From assembly GCF_004208535.1 (NCBI RefSeq), contig NZ_SGIS01000024.1:1-64000 (forward strand): DNA of 64,000 bases, written 5' to 3'. Made by a program: the position numbers and the translations under genes. Source of the stretch: Sphingomonas populi. Lineage in GTDB: Bacteria > Pseudomonadota > Alphaproteobacteria > Sphingomonadales > Sphingomonadaceae. A model generated the notes under the pieces. It was not told the origin of the DNA, did not search any database, and saw nothing but the letters and a program-made list of their open reading frames with translations. Positions 44,604 to 53,700 of this stretch are shown in pieces (position 1 is the first letter of the stretch; each line of letters starts with the position of its first letter).

Positions 44604-45053
44604 ATGCAGGTCAAATCCTACGGTGCGGTGATGGGGTTGCTGATGCTCTCGTCGGCGTGCTTCGCGCAGGATTTCCAACACACGTCGCTCAAAGGGGTAA
44701 GATACTTCGAGCCGATGGAGATGTATCTGCAGCGTGTCGTCGACAGGAACGGTAAGCGCAATGCCATCTGTGTGGTCGGTGAGAGCACGGGCGAACCTGT
44801 GCCTAATGCCATGGTGTATTGGCCGATCGAGCGAAAGCTGATTTTATGGGAGGCCAGCGTGGACGATCCTGACCCGATCAGTCGATCGAGGCGCTATCTC
44901 GATATTCGCCGCGACGTCGTCTTGGGTGACGACGTCCATGGCAGCACCTATCTCGTCACCCGCAAATGGGTGGATCAGGTCATTGCCGCCTGCAAGCGCT
45001 ACGGCACCTCGTTCACAATCATCAAGTCGGACGGACGTCACGACCGGCGTTAG
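44604..45053 (+). CDS. exported protein of unknown function
   Basis: A 149-residue protein with a signal peptide (VKSYGAVMGLLMLSSACFAQ, cleavage near CFA-QD). A mixed alpha/beta mature part follows (MYLQRVVDRNGKRNAICVVG, PNAMVYWPIERKLILWEAS, STYLVTRKWVDQVIAACKRY). AAGGGGG lies about 6 nt before the ATG. Two Cys remain in the mature chain and could pair. I recognise no family. It is the first of several orphan ORFs between tRNA-Gln and typA. Confidence 0.65.
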   Translation: MQVKSYGAVMGLLMLSSACFAQDFQHTSLKGVRYFEPMEMYLQRVVDRNGKRNAICVVGESTGEPVPNAMVYWPIERKLILWEASVDDPDPISRSRRYLDIRRDVVLGDDVHGSTYLVTRKWVDQVIAACKRYGTSFTIIKSDGRHDRR

Positions 45054-45162
45054 CTTTACGAGCCGACGCTGGCGCGAACGGCGTATCTCGTGCCACCTCA
45101 ATATCCAGACGACCATGGGCCATCGCTATACTTTTAATGGATAGCTTGAACGTACAAGGTCT

Positions 45163-45468
45163 TTGTCGCCGGGAGAAGCAGGAATTACGTCGGCGCTTGC
45201 TCAACAAGCAGACAGCAAAGTGTCGACGGCTTCTAAATGCACGGACATTTTCACGCGGGTCGACGTCGCAGACGGGCGCGCATGGATGCTGCCGAACGGC
45301 ACGGAGGTCTTTGCCGGCGATCTCCCCGAGGACGGGCAGAAGCTTGTCTGGGCCACGCACCACGCACTGGTCTCCGACCTCCATCAACAGACGCTCGGTG
45401 AGACCGATATCGCGTGGACGTCGAAGCCGAGGCAGACGCCTATGCCGAAAGGAATGACAAACCGTTGA
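45163..45468 (+). CDS. hypothetical protein
   Basis: A 101-residue ORF reading CTDIFTRVDVADGRAWMLPN in its middle and LVWATHHALVSDLHQQTLGE after it. Codon usage is moderately coding-like. The N-terminus (MSPGEAGITSALAQQADSKV) lacks a signal peptide although both neighbouring orphans have one; the true start may be elsewhere or the 5' end damaged. I recognise no family. Confidence 0.4.
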   Translation: MSPGEAGITSALAQQADSKVSTASKCTDIFTRVDVADGRAWMLPNGTEVFAGDLPEDGQKLVWATHHALVSDLHQQTLGETDIAWTSKPRQTPMPKGMTNR

Positions 45469-45500
45469 GCCACCTATGGGGCCATGGTAGTTTGCGCCCT

Positions 45501-45845
45501 ATGCTTACGATGGTATTCCTTCTCACCGCTATGGCCTTGCCACAGGACAGGGTCTCCGCTGATCCTGTCCCTGGCATGTTGCCCAACGGCGTGGGGGCCG
45601 ATGAAGTGGCCATCTCGGCGATTACCGATGCCTCCGTTCAAAGGTGCGTCCATTTTTTTGAGCAAGAACTGGCTCCCCAGGCGGGAATGCGCATCGACCG
45701 GCGTGCAATGACATCCAGCCCGAATCTCGGGCAAATCTGGCGCGCAGATGCGGTGAGCATCAGCAAGCCTGTGCGGGCTTCAAGATTTGTTTGTACGAAC
45801 GCTGGTAAATCGATCGAGCCGCTTGATGCGGCAGGCGCGGAGTAA
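45501..45845 (+). CDS. exported protein of unknown function
   Basis: A 114-residue protein from the ATG at 45501, giving a signal peptide (MLTMVFLLTAMALPQDRVSA, cleavage near VSA-DP). The mature part contains VQRCVHFFEQELAPQAGMRI and a late Cys (RFVCTNAGKSIE). The ORF is open further upstream from 45414, but those codons overlap the previous ORF. No family recognised. It forms a loose plus-strand row with the two preceding orphans. Confidence 0.55.
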   Translation: MLTMVFLLTAMALPQDRVSADPVPGMLPNGVGADEVAISAITDASVQRCVHFFEQELAPQAGMRIDRRAMTSSPNLGQIWRADAVSISKPVRASRFVCTNAGKSIEPLDAAGAE

Positions 45846-45894
45846 GCTAGAGCATCGACCCAATCGGGTGATTCACGATTGGCTGGTTTCGTGC

Positions 45895-46110
45895 GAGGCG
45901 GGCGAGATATCCCAGATCGTATGTGTGATCGTAAACTCTGAAGATGCCGCCCTGGTCGGCTTCGACGCGCGCGAGACCGTGACGATCCCGCCGCTCGCCG
46001 ACGAGCATCTGCCGCACTGGAGCGCGATGCAGGCCGAACGCGCCGCGCTCGCGAACGTGCTCAGCCGCCGCGAGCCCGCCGCGCGCTACGCCGGGCCAGC
46101 CCGCGCCTGA
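45895..46110 (+). pseudogene. 3' fragment of an unidentified gene
   Basis: From about 45895 the plus strand reads SEDAALVGFDARETVTIPPL and continues ADEHLPHWSAMQAERAAL, with third codon positions almost all G or C, the hallmark of real genes here. Upstream in the same frame codon usage breaks down and there is no start. This suggests the 3' end of a gene whose 5' part was lost. It overlaps the end of the convergent HTH gene by 25 bp. Identity unknown. Confidence 0.35.
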
Positions 46111-47153
46111 GCGACCGGGCGCGCCGCGCGACCCCGCCGGCGCGCCCGCTTGCCGCCCCGCCGCGTCCCACGCTCGGACGCGGCGGCGCGGTCGCTCGCG
46201 GCGGTCTCGCGCGCCTCGGTCGCCAGCGCGCGCAGCAGCGTATCGACCGGGGGCAAAGCGGCATCGCCCGCCGCCGGGCACACCTCGGCCACCGCCACCT
46301 CGGGCGCGCACTCCCCGGTCATCGCCCACAGCGCCTCGTCGCCTGCGAACAGCGTGACATCCTCGACCGGCATCACTGGCTCCTGCGTCAGCCAGGTCGG
46401 CTCGTCGGCCTCGTCGCAGCGCACGAACGGCGCGGTCGGATCGTCGAGCTGCGCCGCCGCCGCGTGCATGCCGCCCTGCTCGATCACAGCATCCGCCGCC
46501 CGCTGGCGCGCCGCGCAATCGGCCAGCGCCGCCGCGATCGCCGCCTCCGCCTGCGCGTCGAGCGCCACCCCGGCGAAGTCCTCCAGCGCTCGCGCCGCCG
46601 CATCGCCACGCTCGGCCCCGCCCGCATCGCGCCCGTCGCCCGAGATAACCGTCCGCACCGTCGTCGTAGACGCCCGCGCGACCGCACCCCCGTCCGCGCT
46701 CCCCGCCTCGGCGCGCGTGCTGAAATACTCGACCTTGGTGCGCCGCCCCTGCGCATCCTGCCCGTAATGGCGCAGGCAGAACATCAGCAGCGCGTCATTG
46801 GTTTTCCGCCGATATCCGGCGAGCTTGCCGCCCACGAACACCGGCACCAGATACCCCTCGATCGCGCGCTCGAACGCGACATCCTTCAAGCGCTGCACCC
46901 CGAAATCGAGCGCCGCATCCCACGCCCGCCGGAACTCCTCAGCCCCCGGCGCCCGCCTGAGCGTATAGCAATTCGCCTGCGCCATATTGACCATCCGCGC
47001 CGCCCGGCTGACCGCTCCGGTATCGGCCAGCGCCTCGATGAACGCCTTCTGCCGCGCGGGCGTCCAGCCATCATGCCGGTATTTGCGCGGCACGGGTGCG
47101 AAGTCGGGGAGGGCGGGGCGGTCTTCGCGCGGGATGGGGGCGCGGTTTTGCAT
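46086..47153 (-). CDS. helix-turn-helix protein, terminase-small-subunit-like N-terminus
   Basis: A 355-residue protein. Residues about 25-85 (DGWTPARQKAFIEALADTGA, then VSRAARMVNMAQANCYTLRR) form an HTH resembling the DNA-binding part of phage small terminases and insertion-element HTH domains. A second conserved block is FGVQRLKDVAFERAIEGYLV and DALLMFCLRHYGQ. The C-terminal half is low-complexity, Ala/Asp-rich, ending in a basic tail (RGGKRARRRGRAARP). No large terminase or other phage gene is adjacent. Function unknown; proteins of this layout are frequent in sphingomonads. Confidence 0.65.
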   Translation of the reverse strand: MQNRAPIPREDRPALPDFAPVPRKYRHDGWTPARQKAFIEALADTGAVSRAARMVNMAQANCYTLRRAPGAEEFRRAWDAALDFGVQRLKDVAFERAIEGYLVPVFVGGKLAGYRRKTNDALLMFCLRHYGQDAQGRRTKVEYFSTRAEAGSADGGAVARASTTTVRTVISGDGRDAGGAERGDAAARALEDFAGVALDAQAEAAIAAALADCAARQRAADAVIEQGGMHAAAAQLDDPTAPFVRCDEADEPTWLTQEPVMPVEDVTLFAGDEALWAMTGECAPEVAVAEVCPAAGDAALPPVDTLLRALATEARETAASDRAAASERGTRRGGKRARRRGRAARPVAQARAGPA

Positions 47154-47324
47154 GGGTGGTGGCTCCCGTGGCTGGTGATGCGGGAGTGGTAGGTATGTCA
47201 GGTTGGGGGCTGTAGGACAGGGGTTTGTTTTTTGTTTGTTCTTGCGAAGCGTGGGCTGTCAACGATACGATGAATTCGTACTTAGGAGGCTCAATCAAAT
47301 TGGGCGCAGCGGGGACGGGGCGGG

Positions 47325-48113
47325 ATGGCTATCAAACGTTGGACCGAAGCTGAAACCAAGCGCGCTCTCTATCTCTATTTTCAGCTTCCGTTTGGGCAAC
47401 TTCATTCTGGTAACACGGAGATAATCGCGCTTGCGCGTATGTTCGGTCGCACGCCTTCCTCAATAGCCATGAAACTCGCCAATTTTGCTAGTTTAGATCC
47501 GAAAATAACGAATTCTGGACGTAAGGGATTGGTGGGAGCTACCGCTTTGGATAGGCAGGTTTGGGCCGATTTCAACGGTGATTGGACTCGTCTTATAGCC
47601 GATGCTGAGAACTTCGTTCCTTCAGAATTAGGTGAGGATAATACGCTCAAAGAAGAAAGGCGCGATTTCATCTATGAGCCTTTCTCTGGGGAAGCGACGA
47701 CAGTCGCAGCGATTATCGAGCAGAGAGTGGGGCAGAATTTTTTCCGCCGCGCTGTGTTGGCAAACTATGACAATAAATGTTGTGTGACAGGTATCGCAGA
47801 CCCAAGGCTGCTAAATGCAAGCCATATCGTACCGTGGAGTGTTGATAAGAAAAATAGACATAACCCTGAAAACGGATTGTGTCTTTCTGCTACATTCGAT
47901 CGAGCCTTTGATCGAGGATTGATGGCTGTTGATAAAAGCGGGAGAGCACGATTTTCCGATGGTCTGCTGAAAAGCGAAAGCGCTGAAACGCGCTCTTTCT
48001 TTCGACCATACGAGGGCACGGTGCTTCTCGAAGCAAGCCGGTTCAATCCGAATTCCGAGTTTTTACAGTGGCACCATGAAAATTGCTTTCTGGGGTATCA
48101 CGGCAATGTATAA
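47325..48113 (+). CDS. HNH endonuclease
   Basis: A 262-residue protein with a C-terminal HNH domain. CCVTGIADPRLLNASHIVPW gives the metal-binding His (SHIVPW), and NRHNPENGLCLSATFDRAFD gives the Asn/His-region of the HNH_2 type found in putative restriction endonucleases. The N-terminus (KRWTEAETKRALYLYFQLPF, IIALARMFGRTPSSIAMKLA) looks like a DNA-binding helical module. Codon use is clearly less GC-rich than the surrounding genes, suggesting recent transfer. The ATG has GGGGACGGGG upstream. Its stop overlaps the start of the next ORF, so they form a two-gene unit. A methyltransferase partner is not present. Confidence 0.83.
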   Translation: MAIKRWTEAETKRALYLYFQLPFGQLHSGNTEIIALARMFGRTPSSIAMKLANFASLDPKITNSGRKGLVGATALDRQVWADFNGDWTRLIADAENFVPSELGEDNTLKEERRDFIYEPFSGEATTVAAIIEQRVGQNFFRRAVLANYDNKCCVTGIADPRLLNASHIVPWSVDKKNRHNPENGLCLSATFDRAFDRGLMAVDKSGRARFSDGLLKSESAETRSFFRPYEGTVLLEASRFNPNSEFLQWHHENCFLGYHGNV

Positions 48114-48480
48114 TAGTCTCGAAAGTTCATTGACGTATTTTGAATATTGCTATCGTGACGCCTCTAATTTCAAGGTACACGGAGCCATTGCGATTAGCGG
48201 AAAGATTTCCGTGAAAGATCGCGAAGCTATTTTGATACGGCTTGAAAGTGAGGAGTTCTTCATCGCGGAGCAAGTTGGCTTGCCAACTTTATACAAAGAT
48301 CTTTACAGATTTAGTAATGGTCCTACATCGGAAGATCATTGCTGGCACGAATTCATAGCGTTCAGCGACATGCATTCCAGTAAAAACGACTTGGAAGTTT
48401 GGGGTGCGGCAAGCAAGCTCGTCGAAAACTTTAACTCGGTAAAAGACTGGGATTGTCGACTTTCACCGCACGGCCGTTAA
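48106..48480 (+). CDS. unknown protein coupled to the HNH endonuclease
   Basis: A 124-residue protein from ATG 48106, which overlaps the HNH stop by 8 bp; ATG 48076 would also be in frame and add ten residues. The sequence begins MYNSLESSLTYFEYCYRDAS and contains FKVHGAIAISGKISVKDREA, EEFFIAEQVGLPTLYKDLY and GPTSEDHCWHEFIAFSDM. It is soluble, with no signal or membrane segment, and shares the low GC of the HNH gene. I recognise no family with a known function. Translational coupling suggests a partner or control protein for the nuclease; that is inference. Confidence 0.65.
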   Translation: MYNSLESSLTYFEYCYRDASNFKVHGAIAISGKISVKDREAILIRLESEEFFIAEQVGLPTLYKDLYRFSNGPTSEDHCWHEFIAFSDMHSSKNDLEVWGAASKLVENFNSVKDWDCRLSPHGR

Positions 48481-48483
48481 TAA

Positions 48484-48666
48484 ATGTACGAGCTGCGATG
48501 CGTAATTGAGCTTATAAGGCTTGATGAGCTATTTTCAGCCTTTGAACTGATACCGGAAGTTCTCTTCGTGGCGCTGGGCTTGGCAACACTTAATTGGCGG
48601 TGCGGTTTAGAGGTGGCTATAATTGTACCCGCCGCGGCAAAGTCGCGTCGTCGGCCGCCGCTGTAG
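48484..48666 (+). CDS. possible small hydrophobic ORF
   Basis: A 60-codon ORF starting 3 bp after the previous stop, with a hydrophobic centre (FELIPEVLFVALGLATLNWR). The C-terminal codons run into GC-rich repeat-like DNA (KSRRRPPL). No family match and no clear ribosome-binding site. It may be spurious. Confidence 0.25.
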   Translation: MYELRCVIELIRLDELFSAFELIPEVLFVALGLATLNWRCGLEVAIIVPAAAKSRRRPPL

Positions 48667-48693
48667 CGGCGCCGGCCGGGCCGGCTGCCGGAA

Positions 48694-48721
48694 GCGCGCC
48701 GTAGCTTGCGCTACGGCGCGC
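48694..48721 (-). terminator. terminator of typA
   Basis: GCGCGCCGTAGC-TTGC-GCTACGGCGCGC is a perfect 12-bp stem with a 4-nt loop, 10 bp past the typA stop. A weak pyrimidine run follows on the minus strand. Confidence 0.65.
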
Positions 48722-48731
48722 GCAGCCGTCC

Positions 48732-50573
48732 TCAGGCGGCCTGCTTAGCCCGGCTCGCGCGCTTGCGCTCGTTCGGGTCCAGATAGCGCTTGCGCAGCCG
48801 GATCGACTTCGGCGTCACCTCGACCATCTCGTCGTCGTCGATATAGGCGATCGCCTGTTCCAGCGTCATCTTCTTCGGCGGGGTCAGGCGGATCGCGTCG
48901 TCCTTGCCGCCGCTGGCGCGGAAGTTGGTGAGCTGCTTGGCCTTCATCGGGTTGACCTCGAGGTCATCCGGCTTGGCGTTCTCGCCGACCACCATGCCCT
49001 CGTACAGCGCCTCGCCGTGGCCGACGAACAGGATGCCGCGCTCTTCGAGCGGCCCCAGTGCGTAGCTGTTGGCTTCGCCGGCGCCGTTCGAGATCAGCAC
49101 GCCGTTCTTGCGGCCTTCGATCTTGCCCTTGTGCGGGCCGTATTTCTCGAACAGCCGGTTCATGATGCCGGTGCCGCGCGTGTCCGACAGGAACTCGCCG
49201 TGATAGCCGATCATCCCGCGCGACGGCGCGGAGAAGGTGATGCGGGTCTTGCCGCCGCCCGAGGGGCGCATGTCGGTCATCTCGGCTTTGCGCAGGTTCA
49301 TCTTCTCGACGACCGTGCCCGAATATTCCTCGTCGACGTCGATGATGACGGTTTCGTACGGCTCGGTCTTCTTGCCGGTCTCGTCCTCGCCGAACAGCAC
49401 GCGCGGGCGGCTGATGCCGAGTTCGAAGCCCTCGCGGCGCATCGTCTCGATCAGCACGCCGAGCTGAAGCTCGCCGCGCCCGGCGACTTCGAAGCTGTCC
49501 TTGTCCTCGCTCTCGGTCACCTTGATCGCGACGTTCGATTCGGCTTCGCGCGCGAGTCGGTCGCGGATCATGCGGCTCGTCACCTTGCTGCCCTCACGGC
49601 CCGCCATCGGCGAATCGTTGACGGCGAAGCGCATCGACAGCGTCGGCGGATCGATCGGCTGCGCGTGGAGCGGCTCGCTCACGCTCGGGTCGCAGATCGT
49701 GTTGGAGACGGTCGCGGTGGTGAGGCCGGCGATCGAGATGATGTCGCCCGCGTTCGCCTCGTCGGTCGGCACGCGCTCGAGGCCCCGGAAGGTCATGATC
49801 TTGGAGGCGCGACCGGTCTCGACGATCTTGCCGTCGTTATCGAGCGCGTGGATCGGCATGTTGGTCTTGACCGAGCCCGAGAACACCAGGCCGGTGAGGA
49901 TGCGGCCGAGGAAGTTGTCGCGGTCGAGCAGCGTCACCAGGAACTTGAACGGGCCGTCGGGATCGGCCGCAGGCGGCGGCACATGATCGACGATCTTCTG
50001 GAACAGCGGCTTCAGCGTGCCCTCGCGCAGCGTGTAGTCGCCTTCATTGGCATAGCCGTTGCGGCCCGATGCGTAGAGCACCGGGAAGTCGAGCTGCTCG
50101 TCGGTCGCGTCGAGCGTCACGAACAGGTCGAACACCTCGTCGAGCACTTCCTGGATGCGCTCGTCCGGGCGATCGACCTTGTTGACGACGACGATCGGCT
50201 TGAGGCCCAGCGCGAGCGCCTTGCCGGTGACGAACTTGGTCTGCGGCATCGCGCCTTCCGACGCGTCGACCAGCAGGATCACACCGTCGACCATCGACAG
50301 GATGCGCTCCACCTCACCGCCGAAATCGGCGTGGCCGGGGGTGTCGACGATGTTGATGCGCGTATGCGTGCCGCTGCCGTCATCCCACTCGACCGAGGTG
50401 CATTTCGCGAGAATCGTGATCCCGCGCTCCTTCTCGAGATCGTTCGAATCCATCGCGCGCTCTTCGATGCGCTGGTTGTCCCGGAACGTGCCCGACTGAC
50501 GGAAAAGCTGGTCGACGAGAGTGGTCTTGCCGTGATCGACGTGCGCGATGATGGCCACATTGCGGAGGCTCAT
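48732..50573 (-). CDS. typA: ribosome-associated GTPase TypA/BipA
   Basis: A 613-residue translational GTPase of the EF-G family involved in 50S assembly and stress adaptation. G1 is AHVDHGKTTLVDQLFRQSG, the switch region has RGITILAK, G3 is DTPGHADFGGEVER, G4 is NKVDRPDER and G5 is YASGRNGYA. The later domains include GRGELQLGVLIETMRREGFE and the BipA-specific C-terminus (RASGGKDDAIRLTPPKKMTLEQ in two parts, EVTPKSIRLRKRYLD). Length and start are standard. Confidence 0.97.
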   Translation of the reverse strand: MSLRNVAIIAHVDHGKTTLVDQLFRQSGTFRDNQRIEERAMDSNDLEKERGITILAKCTSVEWDDGSGTHTRINIVDTPGHADFGGEVERILSMVDGVILLVDASEGAMPQTKFVTGKALALGLKPIVVVNKVDRPDERIQEVLDEVFDLFVTLDATDEQLDFPVLYASGRNGYANEGDYTLREGTLKPLFQKIVDHVPPPAADPDGPFKFLVTLLDRDNFLGRILTGLVFSGSVKTNMPIHALDNDGKIVETGRASKIMTFRGLERVPTDEANAGDIISIAGLTTATVSNTICDPSVSEPLHAQPIDPPTLSMRFAVNDSPMAGREGSKVTSRMIRDRLAREAESNVAIKVTESEDKDSFEVAGRGELQLGVLIETMRREGFELGISRPRVLFGEDETGKKTEPYETVIIDVDEEYSGTVVEKMNLRKAEMTDMRPSGGGKTRITFSAPSRGMIGYHGEFLSDTRGTGIMNRLFEKYGPHKGKIEGRKNGVLISNGAGEANSYALGPLEERGILFVGHGEALYEGMVVGENAKPDDLEVNPMKAKQLTNFRASGGKDDAIRLTPPKKMTLEQAIAYIDDDEMVEVTPKSIRLRKRYLDPNERKRASRAKQAA

Positions 50574-50670
50574 GAAATACTGCCCGATGCTTTTGAGTGA
50601 AAAGGATTCCCGGCGCCGATAGCCTAAATGGCGCCTGACGGAAAGGGGGCGTCAAAAACCCCAAAACAAA

Positions 50671-50698
50671 GCCGCCGCCCCCTTTCGGGAGCGGCGGC
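50671..50698 (-). terminator. rho-independent terminator of the Oar-like receptor
   Basis: On the minus strand GCCGCCGCTCCC-GAAA-GGGGGCGGCGGC forms a strong hairpin 22 bp past the stop. It is followed by TTTGTTTTGGGGTTTTT, the clearest intrinsic terminator in the window. Confidence 0.85.
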
Positions 50699-50719
50699 GA
50701 TGGCACGATGCGGCGGAGC

Positions 50720-53700
50720 TCAGAAGCTGACGCGCGCGCCGATGCGGATGAAGTAGAGCGACGGTTTGATTTCGGCCACGCTCGTGTTCGGCGTAATCGG
50801 CAGAGTGTAATTGTACTTCGCGCAGGTGTTGGTGTCGACAGTGGCGCACGTCACCGAGATGACGTCCTCGACATACGGGAAAGCAGCTTGGCGGAAACCA
50901 CCCCATTTCTTGTTGAGTAGATTGGGGAAGTTCTGGATGTCACCGAACAGGGTTAGTTTCGACTTTCCGACGAAGAGGGGTAATTCCTGTGCTACATGAA
51001 GATCCATTTGAGTATAGGCGCGCGAGCGGACGACGTTGCGCGGCAATATTTTGCCGCGATAACGCTCCAGACCGTTATCGACGATGATCTTGTCGAGCGC
51101 GGCGGCAACTTCGGGCGTCATGTTGATCAGCGGGTCGTTCGGGCCGGTCGGCACGTACAGGAGGAAGCGATCGTCACGACCGGTCACACCGAACACGGAG
51201 CTTCGGTTTCCCGTGCCGAGATCCTGCATGGTGATGCTGTACGGCCGCCCGGCGTTGGTTGAGCCAAACAACTGGAACGTCGTCGTGTTGTCGCCGAAGA
51301 AGGCGTGGTGGAAACCGACGCCATACTTGAACGACCACTTGGACTGGTCGTTGCTGACGCCATAGGCCGCGCCGCTGCCGTCGAGAAACGCGCCGTTGCC
51401 GTAGTTCGAACCCGCCGTCGATGAGGTCGCCGGGGTCTGATCCTTCACGTCCTGCAGCGTGTACGACACGTCGAGATCGAGACCGAAATCGAAGGTCTTG
51501 GCTGCACGAACCACGCCAATATAGCTGCGGCCCTTGCTCGTGTTGGCCAGAATGATGTCAGTGTTGGTATCTGAGCCGATCAGCGGGCCGTAGCGGGTGC
51601 GGCCATCCGGCAGCGTGCCGATCGGGATCGAGCGGAGATCGGTGAAATACACCTGATCCTTGACCTTGCTCCAGTAGAAGTCGGCGCCGAAGTCCCAGCC
51701 GCCGCCCAGCAGGTTGTTCGGCGTCCAGTCCGCCGATAGCGTGCCCTTATAGACCGACGGTATGCGGAAATCGCGGCTGAGCGCGTTGATGTTGGCGAGC
51801 GAATTGGGGCCGTTCGGGATCAACGCCTGAAGCTGCGCCGGGATCGTAGCGCCGCCCGGATTGTGCAGGATCGCGCTGGCGATCGCCGGATCGATCGATG
51901 CGCCGTTCAGCGTGTAGGTGTTGGTGCCGGTGCGGTTGATCGTCAGGCTGGTGATGCCGACCCCGCCGATGCCGGCGCCCGCGCTAGAGTAGCTGTTCGA
52001 CAGATACACATCCGGCGAACCGCCGCCGAAGATGCCGAAGCCGCCTCGGATCGAGATGTCTGAAACTGGCTTGTAGTTGAAGCTCACGCGCGGCTGGAGC
52101 AGGCCGAGGCCCGAATAGTTCAAGGTGTTTGGGAAGCCGTAGCGTGCGGTGAAGCCGGGGTTTAGCGGCACCGGCGAGTGCGAGCCGTACAGGTCGTACC
52201 GCACGCCAGCCGTGATCGTCAGTTGGTCGTTGACGCGCCAATCGTCTTGCAGGCCGAACTGGTACTGCTGGTAGCCGAAGCTGGCGGCGGCGTCGTTAGG
52301 GTTGCCGGTTGCTGCGTTCTGATAGGTGACCGAGCTAGCCGTGCGGGACGCCAGATCTGCGGTCGAGTCATAATACCAGTTGCCGCGCGTGTTCTGCAGG
52401 AACAGGTTGAAGATCTTCACCTGATCGTACTGGGTATACAGCTTGATGTCGTGGTTGCCGGCATTGTAGCGGATCAGGAACGAACCCGAATACGTATCGG
52501 TGTTGAAGACGTTCGACTGGCGCGAGCTGTCCGGGCCGAAGGTGACCACCGGGTTGCCGCCAACACCCGGGGCGCCACTGCCGCAGGCGATGAACGAATC
52601 ACCATTATTGCCGTTAGTAATGCTGGTCGCTGCGGTGCAGACGCGGTTTTGGCCGAAGGCATTGCCGCCGAGCGAGAGCTGACCGCGATCATAGCTCTTG
52701 TAGAGGAAGCGTGCCTCGGTGGAGAGGTGATCGGTCCAGTCCGAGTTCAACTGGACAATGCCGGCGCGCAGCAATTCGGTCGCCTTATAGGCGTCCGACG
52801 ACAGGCCAAGTTGGGGCGTGGACCTCGACGTGTTCGAATTTTGAAGAAAGTTCGTTTCGTCATAAGCGTTGATGTAGCTGAGTGAGAGCTTCTGACGATC
52901 CGAAATATTCCAGGTGATCTTACCGACGATCTTCTCGTCCTTATCGGACGACGAGGTCAGCACGCCGCCCACGTTATAGTCCGGGAACGCGGTCTTAGCG
53001 GCACTGGTGACGCTGTCGATCAGCGACTGGGTCAGGTTCGGCACCTGCCCAGGTGCAGGCGACAGCGGGTTGCCTTCCGTGTTCCGCTCACCTGAGACCA
53101 TGAAGAACAATTTGTCCTTGATGATCGGGCCCGACAGCGTGACGCCGTACGTCTTGCTGTCGAAGTTGAGCTTGGTGGCGCCGAGGCGACGCGCATCGCC
53201 GGTCAGGCCGTCGCTGTTGTAGCTGAAGAATCCGCTGCCGTGGAACTTGTTGGTGCCGCTCTTCAGAATGGCGTCCATCGCGCCGCCCTGAAAACCGCCC
53301 TGTCGCACGTCATACGGCGCGACCGAGGTCGAGAACTGGCCGATCGCGTCGAGCGGCACCGGGCCACGACGGGTCGGGTTGGCGTCCGAGTTGAGACCGA
53401 AATTGTCGCTGACGGTGACGCCGTCGACCGAGAATTTGTTGTAGCGCGGGTTGACGCCAGCGAACGAAATCGCCTTGCCGCCGCCCGAACCCGACGTGTC
53501 CTCGAAGCGCGCGAACGGATCGCGGCGCGCCAGATCGCGGATGTCGCGGTTGACCGAAGCCACGCGCGCGATGTCGGTTGCGGTCAGGATCGTCTGCGGG
53601 CCGTCCGAGCGGACGCCGGCGCCCTGCACCCGGTTGGCGGTGACGACGATGTCGGAGCCGCCAGTCTGCTCGGCGAGGTCGACCGGGAGGTCGTAGGGCT

